Positions 36,302 through 44,872 of a DNA stretch of 64,000 nt are shown here, piece by piece. Source of the DNA: Streptomyces clavuligerus (GTDB lineage: Bacteria; Actinomycetota; Actinomycetes; Streptomycetales; Streptomycetaceae); assembly GCF_005519465.1 (NCBI RefSeq), contig NZ_CP027858.1, positions 1,054,001 to 1,118,000 on the forward strand, written 5' to 3'. The notes under the pieces are model-generated. The model did no database searches, was not told the origin of the DNA, and worked only from the letters and a program-made list of their open reading frames with translations. The first letter of the stretch is position 1; every line of letters starts with the position of its first letter. Both the position numbers and the translations under genes were made by a program.

Positions 36302-37831
36302 ATGGCAGACGACTACCTCGTACGTATCGGCAAGCTCATCAGGGATGCACGTCAGCATCGTGGCTGGACACAAACGCAGCTCGCGGAGGCTCTCGGCACC
36401 AGCCAGAGCGCGGTCAACCGCATTGAGCGCGGCAACCAGAACATCAGCCTTGAGATGATCGCCCGCATTGGTGAGGCGCTGGACAGCGAGATCGTCTCCC
36501 TCGGCTATGCCGGACCGATGCATCTGCGGGTGGTCGGCGGCCGTCGCCTCTCCGGCGCCATCGACGTCAAGACGAGCAAGAACGCCTGTGTGGCGCTGCT
36601 CTGCGGGTCGCTGCTGAACAAGGGGCGCACGGTGCTGCGCCGGGTGGCCCGGATCGAGGAGGTCTTCCGGCTCCTGGAGGTGCTGAACTCCATCGGCGTC
36701 CGCACCCGCTGGATCAACGAGGGCGTGGACCTGGAGATCGTGCCGCCCGCCCGGCTGGACATGGACGCCATCGACGCGGACGCGGCCCGCCGCACCCGGT
36801 CGATCATCATGTTCCTCGGCCCGCTGCTGCACCGGATGGACTCGTTCAAGCTGCCCTACGCGGGCGGCTGCGACCTCGGCACCCGCACGATCGAACCGCA
36901 CATGATCGCGCTGCGCCGCTTCGGCCTGGACATCACCGCCACGGAGGGCCTGTACCACGCGCGGGTGGAGCGGTCGACGGCCCCCGGCCGCCCGATCGTC
37001 CTGACCGAGCGCGGGGACACCGTCACCGAGAACGCGCTGCTCGCGGCCGCCCGGCACGACGGTGTGACCGTCATCCGCAACGCCTCGTCCAACTACATGG
37101 TCCAGGACCTCTGCTTCTTCCTGGAGGCGCTGGGCGTCCGGGTCGAGGGCGTCGGCACCACGACACTGACCGTGCACGGTGTGCCGGACATCGACGTCGA
37201 CGTCGACTACTCCCCCTCCGAGGACCCGGTCGAGGCGATGAGCCTGCTGGCCGCCGCCGTCGTGACCGAGTCGGAGCTGACGATCCGCCGGGTCCCGATC
37301 GAGTTCCTGGAGATCGAGCTGGCGGTCCTGGAGGAGATGGGCCTCGACCACGACCGCTCCAGCGAGTACACCGCCGACAACGGCCGCACCCGGCTGGTGG
37401 ACCTGACCGTGCGCCCCTCCAAGCTGGAGGCGCCGATCGACAAGATCCACCCCATGCCGTTCCCGGGGCTGAACATCGACAACGTCCCCTTCTTCGCGGC
37501 GATCGCGGCGGTGGCGCAGGGCCAGACCCTGATCCATGACTGGGTCTACGACAACCGCGCCATCTACCTCACCGACCTCAACCGCCTCGGCGGCCGGCTC
37601 CAGCTCCTCGACCCGCACCGCGTACTGGTCGAGGGCCCCACCCGCTGGCGCGCCGCCGAGATGATGTGCCCGCCCGCGCTGCGCCCCGCGGTGGTCGTCC
37701 TGCTCGCGATGATGGCGGCGGAGGGGACCTCGGTCCTGCGCAATGTGTATGTCATCAACCGCGGCTACGAGGAGCTGGCGGAGCGGCTGAACTCGGTGGG
37801 TGCCCAGATCGAGATCTTCCGGGACATCTGA
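36302..37831 (+). CDS. murA2: XRE helix-turn-helix fused to UDP-GlcNAc 1-carboxyvinyltransferase (MurA paralogue)
   Basis: Protein of 509 residues. An XRE-type DNA-binding domain (about 5-65: GKLIRDARQHRGWTQTQLAE, TSQSAVNRIERG) precedes a full EPSP-synthase-like MurA domain (about 72-509). Catalytic residues appear kept: Lys-Asn in DVKTSKNACVALL, the PEP-adduct Cys in YAGGCDLGTRTIEPHM, Asp in FPGLNIDNVPFFA and Arg in YVINRGYEEL. It could therefore make UDP-GlcNAc-enolpyruvate, the first step of peptidoglycan precursor synthesis, and also bind DNA. Standard MurA is about 420-450 residues. A perfect palindrome 12 bp upstream of the ATG suggests self-regulation. Convergent with the SpoIIE-type phosphatase gene, 13 bp apart. 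Confidence 0.88.
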   Translation: MADDYLVRIGKLIRDARQHRGWTQTQLAEALGTSQSAVNRIERGNQNISLEMIARIGEALDSEIVSLGYAGPMHLRVVGGRRLSGAIDVKTSKNACVALLCGSLLNKGRTVLRRVARIEEVFRLLEVLNSIGVRTRWINEGVDLEIVPPARLDMDAIDADAARRTRSIIMFLGPLLHRMDSFKLPYAGGCDLGTRTIEPHMIALRRFGLDITATEGLYHARVERSTAPGRPIVLTERGDTVTENALLAAARHDGVTVIRNASSNYMVQDLCFFLEALGVRVEGVGTTTLTVHGVPDIDVDVDYSPSEDPVEAMSLLAAAVVTESELTIRRVPIEFLEIELAVLEEMGLDHDRSSEYTADNGRTRLVDLTVRPSKLEAPIDKIHPMPFPGLNIDNVPFFAAIAAVAQGQTLIHDWVYDNRAIYLTDLNRLGGRLQLLDPHRVLVEGPTRWRAAEMMCPPALRPAVVVLLAMMAAEGTSVLRNVYVINRGYEELAERLNSVGAQIEIFRDI

Positions 37832-37844
37832 GACCCGGAGCGGG

Positions 37845-39368
37845 CTAGACGGGGAACGAGATCCTGGCGGCCAGGACGGCGACGTCGTCCTCCGCGTGCG
37901 CGGCGTCCAGTCGGGCCAGGATCTCGTCGACCAGGGTGTCGAGCGGGGCGCGGGGGTCCGGGCGGAGGCGGGCGAGGCGGGCGAGGGAGACGTCGATGTC
38001 CTCGCCGCGGCGTTCGACCAGGCCGTCGGTGAACATCAGCAGGGTGTCGTCGGGGCCCAGCGGGCGCTGGGCACGGTCGTAACCGCCGACGCCGGTGCCG
38101 AGCGGGGGTCCGACGGGGACGTCGACCAGTTCGACCGTGCCCGAGGCGGAGAGCGTCACCGGCGGCAGATGGCCCGCGCTGGAGAGGGAGACCAGGCCCC
38201 GGACCGGGTCCATCTGGGCGAGCAGACAGGCCGCGGGGCGCCGGGCGGCGTGACCCGCTATCTCCTGGTCGAGTCGGCGCAGTATGCGGTGGGGCGGCAG
38301 ATCGGCCGCCGCGGCGTCGCGCAGGGCCCGGCGGTAGCTGTTCATGTCGACGGCCGCCTCCACGCCATGGCCCATCACATCGCCCATGACCAGCAGGGTG
38401 CGGCCGAAGTGCAGCCGTACGGCCTCGAACCAGTCGCCGCCCACGAGGGTTCCGGCGCCGGAGGGCAGATAGCGGGTGGCGACCCGGAGGTTGGGGTGGG
38501 GCTGCCCCGGGTCGGTGAGCAGGGCGCGCTGGAGTTCGCCCGCGGTGCGCTGGGAACGGCCGAAGAGCCGGGAGTGGTCGATGGCGACGGCGGCCCGGCG
38601 GGCCGCCGACCGCGCGAGCAGCAGTTCATGTGCGGTGAAGGCGCCCTGGGTGTGGACGACGAGCACCGCGCCCAGCACCTGTCCCCGGTGGATCAGGGGG
38701 AGGGCGAGACGCGGCCCGTCGGCACCGGCCTCACCGCGCAGGACCTCGGCGGGCGGCCGGGCGGGCAGCAGTTCCCCGTCGCCGGTGACGGCCGCGCGCC
38801 GTACCCGGGGGGCGCCCGGCTCCCTCGGGTCGTCGGTGATCAGATCGACCGCGACGGCGGCGGGAGCGTGGCCGTCCGGACCGGCGACGGCGAGGAAGCC
38901 CACCAGTTCCTCGCAGGTCGTGCGCTCGTCCAGGGTGGTCCCTATCCGGTCGGCGGTCTCCGCTATCCGGGAGTGGTGGCCCTCGTCCACCGTGGACGGG
39001 AACGTTCCGGACCGCCCGGAGGTGCCGGTGGCGCCGGGCTCTCCCCCGGTGGGCCGGGTGGTCGCGACGAGCAGTCCGGCGAGCCCCGCCCCGTACCCCC
39101 CGATGGTCAGCCGCTGCCAGGTGCAACGGCTGCCCGCCGCCTCATGGGTGCGGGGGTGTCCGTCGGCGAGCACCGCCGCCAGCAGCCCGGCCGGGCCCAC
39201 GACCGAGTGGGCGCGGGGGCCGACGGCGCGCCCCGGCAGGCCCTTCGCCGGCTCGCCGGAGATCCGGCACCAGACCTCGTCCGCGAAGAGATAGGCCAGC
39301 TCCGCGTCGAGGATCGCCAGACCGGTCACCGGAAGGGTCCCCACCCCCACGGGCGCATCGGCGGACAC
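37845..39368 (-). CDS. SpoIIE-type PP2C phosphatase with PAS/GAF sensor regions
   Basis: Protein of 507 residues. An N-terminal PAS-like part (about 10-115) and a GAF domain (about 145-285) precede the SpoIIE/PP2C phosphatase domain (about 305-505). Metal-binding acidic residues are in LVGGDWFEAVRL and LVMGDVMGHGVEAA, and later ones in DTLLMFTDGLVERRG and HAEDDVAVLAARI. Such enzymes dephosphorylate anti-anti-sigma factors to release sigma factors under stress or during development. There is no kinase or STAS gene adjacent. GTG at 39368 has GGGAGG seven bases upstream and is preferred over earlier in-frame starts. No transmembrane helix is seen, so the signal is probably cytoplasmic. Confidence 0.87.
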   Translation of the reverse strand: MSADAPVGVGTLPVTGLAILDAELAYLFADEVWCRISGEPAKGLPGRAVGPRAHSVVGPAGLLAAVLADGHPRTHEAAGSRCTWQRLTIGGYGAGLAGLLVATTRPTGGEPGATGTSGRSGTFPSTVDEGHHSRIAETADRIGTTLDERTTCEELVGFLAVAGPDGHAPAAVAVDLITDDPREPGAPRVRRAAVTGDGELLPARPPAEVLRGEAGADGPRLALPLIHRGQVLGAVLVVHTQGAFTAHELLLARSAARRAAVAIDHSRLFGRSQRTAGELQRALLTDPGQPHPNLRVATRYLPSGAGTLVGGDWFEAVRLHFGRTLLVMGDVMGHGVEAAVDMNSYRRALRDAAAADLPPHRILRRLDQEIAGHAARRPAACLLAQMDPVRGLVSLSSAGHLPPVTLSASGTVELVDVPVGPPLGTGVGGYDRAQRPLGPDDTLLMFTDGLVERRGEDIDVSLARLARLRPDPRAPLDTLVDEILARLDAAHAEDDVAVLAARISFPV

Positions 39369-39478
39369 GCGCACACCTCCCTCGCTCACAGGTGATGTTC
39401 TCAGCCCCTTCCGCACCCCGCACACCGGAATGGGTCACTCAGACCTCTGTTGTCACCCGTTTCTCCCCATGACCGGTA

Positions 39479-41020
39479 CTACCGGTGTCCGCCCCGGAAA
39501 CGTTCCAGGTCGGCGGGGCGGACACGGATCACCAGCAGAGCGATCACGGCCGCGACCGCCGCGAAGACGGCGGCGGCGACGAACGCGGCCGAGATCCCGG
39601 CGGTGAGGACCCGGTCGCCCCAGGGCGGGGGCATCATCCCGGTCCGCCGGAAGGCGAGCTTCTGCTCCGGGGTGGCCCGTACCAGGAAGCCGAGGAGCTG
39701 GCGGTGGGCCTCACCGGCACTCGCGGTGGAGAAGACGGTCACCAGGATGGCGAGCCCGAGCGAGCCGCCGACCTGCTGTGCGGTGTTGAGCAGCCCGGAG
39801 GCGGCGCCCGACTCCTCGCCGCGCACCCCGGAGAGCGCGGTCAGGGTGATGGAGATGAACTGCATGCCCATGCCGAGGCTGAAGACCAGCATGGGGCCGA
39901 GTACGGAGCCCGTATAGGTCGAGCGCGCGTCGATACGGGTCAGCCAGGCCAGTCCGGCCGCCGCGCAGAGCGCCCCCGAGACCATGAAGGGCTTGGGGCC
40001 GAAGCGCGGCACCAGCCGGGAGGTCACCTGGGCGCCCAGCACGATGATGACGCTGACCGGCAGAAAGGCCAGACCGGCCCGGAGCGGGGAGAAGTGCAGC
40101 ACATCCTGGACGAAGAGGGTGAGGAAGAAGAACATGCCGAAGATCGCCGCCGCGAGGTTCAGCATGATGCCGTAGGCCCCCACCCGGTTGCGGTCGGCGA
40201 ACATCCGCAGCGGGGTGATCGGCTGCCGGGAGTGCCGTTCCACCAGGACGAAGACGGTGAGCAGCACGGCCGCCGCGGCGAACGACCCCAGGGTGACGGG
40301 GTCCCGCCAGCCGTCGTGGGCGGCGCGGATGAAGCCGTACACCAGGGCGACCATGCCGAGGGTGGCGGTCACCGCGCCGATCAGGTCGAAGTGCCCGGGG
40401 TGCCGTGCGGTCTCCCGGATGTACCGCGGGGTCGCCACGACGATCAGCACCGCGATGGGGACGTTGACGAAGAACACCCAGCGCCAGTCCAGCCATTGGA
40501 CGAGCATGCCGCCCGCGAGCAGGCCGATGGCGCCCCCGCCGCCGGAGACCGCCGCGAAGGCCCCGAAGGCGCGGTTGCGTTCGGGACCCTCCCGGAAGAT
40601 GGTGCTGATCAGCGCGAGGGCGGTCGGGGAGGCCACCGCAGCGCCCGCGCCCTGGAGCGCGCGGGCCGCGAGGAGCTGACCGCCGTTCTGCGACAGCCCG
40701 CCGAGGAGGGAGGCGAGGGCGAAGAGACCGACACCGGCCAGGAAGACCCGGCGGCGGCCGAGGATGTCCCCGGCGCGCCCGCCGAGGAGGAGCAGCCCGC
40801 CGAAGGCGAGGGTGTAGGCGCTGACGACCCAGGAGAGATTCTCGGTGGAGAAGGAGAGCGCCGTCTGGATGTGCGGGAGCGCGATGTTCACGATGGTGAT
40901 GTCGAGGACCACCATGAGCTGTGCGGACGCGATGACCAGCAGCGCGATGCCCTTGCCACCGCGGTGGGCCGGGGTGGCGGCCGACGCGGTGTACGCGGCT
41001 CGGGGGTGGGGGGTCGACAT
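39479..41020 (-). CDS. MFS drug exporter of the DHA2 (EmrB/QacA) type
   Basis: Membrane protein of 513 residues with about fourteen hydrophobic helices. Family motifs are LMVVLDITIVNIALPHI in helix 1, WVVSAYTLAFGGLLLLGGRAGDILGRRR (motif A, cytoplasmic loop 2-3) and the motif C-like GGGGAIGLLAGGMLV region. It would export a drug or secondary metabolite against protons. ATG at 41020 begins MSTPHPRAAYT. No regulator of the TetR or MarR family is next to it; the flanking genes are a SpoIIE phosphatase and a divergent hydrolase. The intergenic region at 41021-41357 contains short direct repeats. Substrate unknown. Confidence 0.87.
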   Translation of the reverse strand: MSTPHPRAAYTASAATPAHRGGKGIALLVIASAQLMVVLDITIVNIALPHIQTALSFSTENLSWVVSAYTLAFGGLLLLGGRAGDILGRRRVFLAGVGLFALASLLGGLSQNGGQLLAARALQGAGAAVASPTALALISTIFREGPERNRAFGAFAAVSGGGGAIGLLAGGMLVQWLDWRWVFFVNVPIAVLIVVATPRYIRETARHPGHFDLIGAVTATLGMVALVYGFIRAAHDGWRDPVTLGSFAAAAVLLTVFVLVERHSRQPITPLRMFADRNRVGAYGIMLNLAAAIFGMFFFLTLFVQDVLHFSPLRAGLAFLPVSVIIVLGAQVTSRLVPRFGPKPFMVSGALCAAAGLAWLTRIDARSTYTGSVLGPMLVFSLGMGMQFISITLTALSGVRGEESGAASGLLNTAQQVGGSLGLAILVTVFSTASAGEAHRQLLGFLVRATPEQKLAFRRTGMMPPPWGDRVLTAGISAAFVAAAVFAAVAAVIALLVIRVRPADLERFRGGHR

Positions 41021-41154
41021 GGCGGATCGTGCCTCGTGCGCGGGGGCCTCGTCCGCGCGCTCCTGCGCGGGGACATGTCGGAGCCTCGGTCCGTCGGCCC
41101 ACGGTCCGACCGTAAACCCGCCGTTCGGGTGGCACCAGTCGATCTAGGTTCCGT

Positions 41155-41245
41155 CGATCGCGAGTCCGGCGATGTCCGGGGTCGATGTCGATCGGGTCCG
41201 CCGATCGCGAGTCCGGCGATCCAGGGGCCGTCGATCCAGGGGCCG
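41155..41245. repeat. Short direct repeats in a divergent promoter region
   Basis: CGATCGCGAGTCCGGCGAT occurs at 41155 and 41202 (47 bp apart), and GATCCAGGGGCCG occurs twice in tandem directly after. They lie in the 337-bp gap between the divergent MFS and hydrolase genes, which holds no other gene. Their role is unknown. Confidence 0.6.
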
Positions 41246-41357
41246 CCCAGATCCCGCCAAGAGATGAATTCCGGTCAAGAAGCGGCGGAAGGCATCGGTC
41301 CGATCAACTGCGCACCCCGCCCCGTGGTCTTCCCGGCCAGAGGGAAAGGAGCGTTCC

Positions 41358-42545
41358 ATGCGGGTACGCACAGGTATGGTCGGATTCACGGCGGCTGCGG
41401 TGGCGTTTACCGTGCTCACCGGTCCGGCCCAGGCGCTGGACCAGGGGCCCGGCCAGGGGCAGGGCCGGGCGCAGGGGCAGGCCCAGGAGCAGGGGAGCGG
41501 GAAGCGGAGCCACACCCAGCAGGCGCTGGACGAGCTGGTCCGCGCCGGGGCCGTCGGGGTCGTGGCCCGCTCGGAGAAGCAGGGCGCGGTCTGGAAGGGG
41601 ACCGCGGGCGTCGCCGATCGCACCACTGGGAAACCGCGGAAGGCGAACGAACACTTCCGGATCGGCAGTATCACCAAGACCTTTGTGGCGACCGTGCTGC
41701 TCCAACTGGAGGCCGAGGGCCGACTCAGCCTGGACGACACGGTCGAGCGCCATCTGCCGGGGCTGATCCGGGACGGGGGCAACGACGGCCGGAAGATCAC
41801 CGTCCGGCAGTTGCTCAACCACAGCAGCGGACTGCCGGAGTACCTGCGGAACCAGACCTTCTACGACAGGTACATCAACCTCCCCGGCTTCCTGGAGAAC
41901 CGGTACACGCAGCACTCCCCCGCGGACCTCGTCCGCACCGGAATGGCACTGGGCCAGGACTTCGCGCCCGGGACGCGCTTCTCGTACTCCAACACCGGCT
42001 ACATCGTGGCCGGGATGATCGTCGAGAAGGTGACCGGCAACCGCTACGAGGACGAGATCCGCGAGCGGATCGCCGAGCCGCTGAAGCTGCGGGGCACCGG
42101 CTCCCCCGGCACCGCCACCGGGATACCGCGCCCGAGCGCCCGGGGGTACGGCGTCGGCCCGGACGGCACCCTGCACGACCTCACCGAGCTGTCCCCGACC
42201 GTCGCCTGGTCGGCCGGGGACATGATCTCCACGACCGCCGATCTCAACCGGTTCTTCGGTGCGCTGCTCGGTGGCAAGGTGCTGCCGAAGAAGCAGCTCA
42301 ACGCCATGAAGACCACCCTGCCCGACCCGAACGGCTTCATCGAGGGCTATGGCCTCGGCCTCTACACGACCACCACGAAGTGCGGCACCAAGCTCTGGGG
42401 CCACGCGGGCGGGATCATGGGGTGGGGCGCGGACGCCGTCACCACCGAGGACGGCCGGCACACCCTCGCGGCCAGTGCCAACGGCGGGGCGGACGGCTTT
42501 GAGCCCGTGGTGGACGCCGAGTACTGCGGGACGAAGAAGCGCTGA
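41358..42545 (+). CDS. Secreted serine hydrolase (beta-lactamase class C / D-Ala-D-Ala carboxypeptidase family)
   Basis: Protein of 395 residues. A signal peptide (1-26) is followed by a Gln/Gly-rich linker (about 27-50). The penicillin-recognising fold has the catalytic SITK (GSITKTFVATVLLQLEAEG), the YSN motif in FSYSNTGYIVAGMIVEKVTG and HAGG in WGHAGGIMGWG, which replaces the KTG triad. The substrate could be peptidoglycan stem peptides, a D-amino-acid peptide or an ester. The ATG at 41358 is preceded by AAGGAGC. Two cysteines (TTTKCGTKLW and AEYCGTKKR) may form a disulfide in the secreted form. It is the last gene before the aromatic degradation cluster and does not share its direction. 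Confidence 0.85.
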   Translation: MRVRTGMVGFTAAAVAFTVLTGPAQALDQGPGQGQGRAQGQAQEQGSGKRSHTQQALDELVRAGAVGVVARSEKQGAVWKGTAGVADRTTGKPRKANEHFRIGSITKTFVATVLLQLEAEGRLSLDDTVERHLPGLIRDGGNDGRKITVRQLLNHSSGLPEYLRNQTFYDRYINLPGFLENRYTQHSPADLVRTGMALGQDFAPGTRFSYSNTGYIVAGMIVEKVTGNRYEDEIRERIAEPLKLRGTGSPGTATGIPRPSARGYGVGPDGTLHDLTELSPTVAWSAGDMISTTADLNRFFGALLGGKVLPKKQLNAMKTTLPDPNGFIEGYGLGLYTTTTKCGTKLWGHAGGIMGWGADAVTTEDGRHTLAASANGGADGFEPVVDAEYCGTKKR

Positions 42546-42651
42546 GGCCCGGCCGTGATCCGTTCCGGACCCGGCCGGGGCGGATCGCGGAGTTCGCGGC
42601 GGAACGGATCACAGGGCTCGTGCCGGAACGGATCGCGGCGGACGGATCACA

Positions 42652-42679
42652 GGGCTTGGGGCTTGGGGCTTGGGGCTTG
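42652..42679. repeat. 7-bp tandem repeat (GGGCTTG)4
   Basis: Four perfect copies of GGGCTTG sit between the convergent hydrolase and Rid-protein genes. The flanks also hold repeated GGATCACAGGGCT and CGGAACGGATC. Nothing indicates a gene in 42546-42742. Confidence 0.7.
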
Positions 42680-42742
42680 GGAGGGGCGTACGGCTCGCGG
42701 GGCACACGGGGCTCGGGGCGGAACGGCTCGTACCGGGACCGC

Positions 42743-43549
42743 TCAGGGCAGGACGGCCGTCCCGTCCAGCTCCACCAGCGCCTGACGGTCCCACAGCCGT
42801 GAGATCCCGATGACCGCCATGGCGGGGTACTCCCGGCCGACCAGCCGCCGCCAGATCCGGCCCAGTTCGGCCGAGTGCGCGCGGTACTCCTCGACATCGG
42901 TGGTCCAGACGGTGACCCGGGCCAGGTCGCGCGGGGTCCCCCCGGCCGCGGCGAGGGCGGTGAGGAGGTTGGTCAGCGCGGTCTCGAACTGCTCCGGCAG
43001 GCTCTCCCCCACCACGGCCCCGGCCGGGTCGAGCGCGGTCTGCCCGGCGAGGAAGACCAGCCGGGAGCCGGTGGCGGTGACGGCGTGCGAGAAGCCGGTG
43101 GGGGGCGGGAGCGAGGCGGGGTTGTGGCGCTGCGGGCGGCGGTGCCGCGCCTCGCCCTCCGGTTCCTGCTGCGGCTCGGGCTCGGGCCGGCGCTCCGGCC
43201 GGCACTCCCGCTCCGGCTCTGCCCGACGCTCCGGCTCGGGCTCGGGCCGTTGATCCGGCCGACGTTCCCGCTCCGGCTCCGGCCCGGGCTCCGGCCGTTG
43301 ATCCGGCTGACGCTCCGGCTCCGGCCCGGGCTCCGGCCGCGACTCCGACTCCTGTTGCGGCTCGGGCTCCGGCCGGCGTTCCCGCTCCGGCGCCAGCCGA
43401 CGCTCCGGCCCGGGCTCCGGCCGTTGATCCGGCTGACGCTCCGGCTCCGGCTCCGCTGCGGACCGAGGCCGTGGCTCCCGTTCCGATCCCGGTCGGTACT
43501 CGCGCTCCGGTCCCGGGTCGGGCCGCTCCGGCCGCCGCTTCGGACTCAT
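42743..43549 (-). CDS. Rid-family (YjgF/YER057c/UK114) protein with long Pro/Glu/Arg-rich N terminus
   Basis: Protein of 268 residues. The last 125 or so form a Rid domain: HNPASLPPPTGFSHAVTATG, LVFLAGQTALDPAGAVVG, LARVTVWTTDVEEYRAH and VELDGTAVLP. RidA enzymes hydrolyse reactive enamines and imines using an Arg in the pattern YPAR; here it reads EYPAMAV, so the catalytic Arg is missing, as in the uncharacterised Rid4-7 groups. Residues 1 to about 140 are low-complexity repeats such as PERQPDQRPEPGPE. The ATG overlaps the acyl-CoA dehydrogenase stop (ATGA), placing it in the aromatic-acid operon. A function on the amino-cyclohexene intermediates is possible but weakened by the missing Arg. 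Confidence 0.8.
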   Translation of the reverse strand: MSPKRRPERPDPGPEREYRPGSEREPRPRSAAEPEPERQPDQRPEPGPERRLAPERERRPEPEPQQESESRPEPGPEPERQPDQRPEPGPEPERERRPDQRPEPEPERRAEPERECRPERRPEPEPQQEPEGEARHRRPQRHNPASLPPPTGFSHAVTATGSRLVFLAGQTALDPAGAVVGESLPEQFETALTNLLTALAAAGGTPRDLARVTVWTTDVEEYRAHSAELGRIWRRLVGREYPAMAVIGISRLWDRQALVELDGTAVLP

Positions 43550-44718
43550 CCTGCCCTCCCCTGCGGATCGGCGGTCTCCCCCCGGGCACCCGCCCCGGAC
43601 GGCCGTTCCCGGTAGAGCGCCCTGGCGATGATCGAGCGCTGGACCTCGCTCGCGCCCTCGTAGATCCTGGGCGCGCGCACCTCGCGGTACAGACGCTCCA
43701 GCGGATGGCCCCGCTGGAGCGCGCACGCGCCGTGCAGTTGGACGGCGGAGTCGACGACGTACTGGGCCGCTTCGGTCGCGTACAGCTTCGCCATCGCGGA
43801 CCGGCGGGGCACCTCGGCGGCGCCCGCGTCGTACGCCGCCGCTGCGGCGTACACGAGCAGCCGGGCCGCCTCGGTACGGGTCGCCATCTCGGCCACCCGG
43901 TGGGCCACGGCCTGGAGTTCGGCGAGCGGCCCGCCGAACGCCCGGCGGCGGGCCGTGTGCTCCAGGGTCGCGTCCAGCGCCGTCTGCGCCATACCGACGG
44001 CGAAGGCGCCGACGCTCGGCCGGAAGAGGTCCAGGGTGCGCATCGCCACCGCGAACCCGCCGTCCACGGCGCCGAGGACATCGGCCCCGCCGACCGGCGT
44101 CCCGTCGAACGTCAGGGCCCCGATGGCGTGCGGCGCGAGCATGTCCAGCGGTACGCCCGTCAGACCGGGCCGGTCGCCGGGGACCAGGAAGGCGGTCACG
44201 CCCCGGGCCCCGGCCCCCTCGGTGGTGCGGGCGAAGACGGTGTAGAAGTCGGCCTCGGGGGCGTTCGAGATCCAGCGCTTCCCGCCGTACAGCCGCCATC
44301 CCCCGGACGGGTCCGGCTCGGCCCGCAGCGCGAGTGCCGCCGCGTCCGACCCGGCGTCCGGCTCGCTCAGCGCGAACGCGGCCACGGCCGTACCGTCCGT
44401 CACCCCGGGCAGCCAGCGTTCGCGCTGTTCGGAGGTGCCCGCCTGAAGGACGGGGAAGGTGCCGAGCCCCTGGAGGGCCAGCGCGGTCTCGGCCTCCGTG
44501 CACCGCTCCGCCAGCGACTCCCGCAGCAGACACAGATCCAGCGCCCCCGAGGCGAACATCCGCCGCAGCAGCCCGTGCTCGCCCAGCGCGGCCAGCAGCG
44601 GACGGTTCACCCGGCCGGGGGCACCGCGTTCCGCGAGCGGGCGGAGGGTGTCGGCGGCCAGGGCGCGCAGCGCGGCACACCAAACGATTCGATCGGGATC
44701 GAGTGAGAATACGGTCAT
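43546..44718 (-). CDS. Acyl-CoA dehydrogenase
   Basis: FAD enzyme of 390 residues. Family signatures are FALSEPDAGSDAAALA (FAD/substrate region), WRLYGGKRWISNAPEADF, QAVAHRVAEMATRTEAARLLVY, and QLHGACALQRGHPLERLYREVRAPRIYEGASEVQRSIIARAL. The last includes the IYEGASEVQ segment usual near the catalytic base. It would introduce a double bond in a CoA-bound acid, probably in the ring-derived chain of the aromatic pathway encoded by its neighbours. ATG at 44718 is chosen; 25 further codons upstream lack support. It is divergent from the CoA-ligase gene across a 154-bp region containing a dyad, and coupled to the Rid gene downstream. Confidence 0.85.
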   Translation of the reverse strand: MTVFSLDPDRIVWCAALRALAADTLRPLAERGAPGRVNRPLLAALGEHGLLRRMFASGALDLCLLRESLAERCTEAETALALQGLGTFPVLQAGTSEQRERWLPGVTDGTAVAAFALSEPDAGSDAAALALRAEPDPSGGWRLYGGKRWISNAPEADFYTVFARTTEGAGARGVTAFLVPGDRPGLTGVPLDMLAPHAIGALTFDGTPVGGADVLGAVDGGFAVAMRTLDLFRPSVGAFAVGMAQTALDATLEHTARRRAFGGPLAELQAVAHRVAEMATRTEAARLLVYAAAAAYDAGAAEVPRRSAMAKLYATEAAQYVVDSAVQLHGACALQRGHPLERLYREVRAPRIYEGASEVQRSIIARALYRERPSGAGARGETADPQGRAG

Positions 44719-44812
44719 TCGTGCCCCCAGGGCTCCGGGCGCCGCCCCGGGCTCCCGGGAGGCTTCCACGAGCGCCTCCGGGACCGCCCGCACGGCATCT
44801 ATCGCGGACCGT

Positions 44813-44837
44813 TGACTGTCGTCACCGTAACGATACG
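44813..44837. promoter_or_regulatory. Shared dyad motif in the ligase/acyl-CoA dehydrogenase promoter region
   Basis: TGACTGTCGTCAC (inner arms TGAC/GTCA), then five bases, then CGATACG. Nearly the same pair occurs at 50988-51014 before the enoyl-CoA hydratase/monooxygenase operon. The site lies about 36-60 bp upstream of the ligase start, at a promoter position (TTGACT could be a -35). A PaaX-type regulator gene is close by. Confidence 0.5.
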
Positions 44838-44872
44838 CTCCCTTTACGACCCCCTACGAGAAGGGGCGCACC

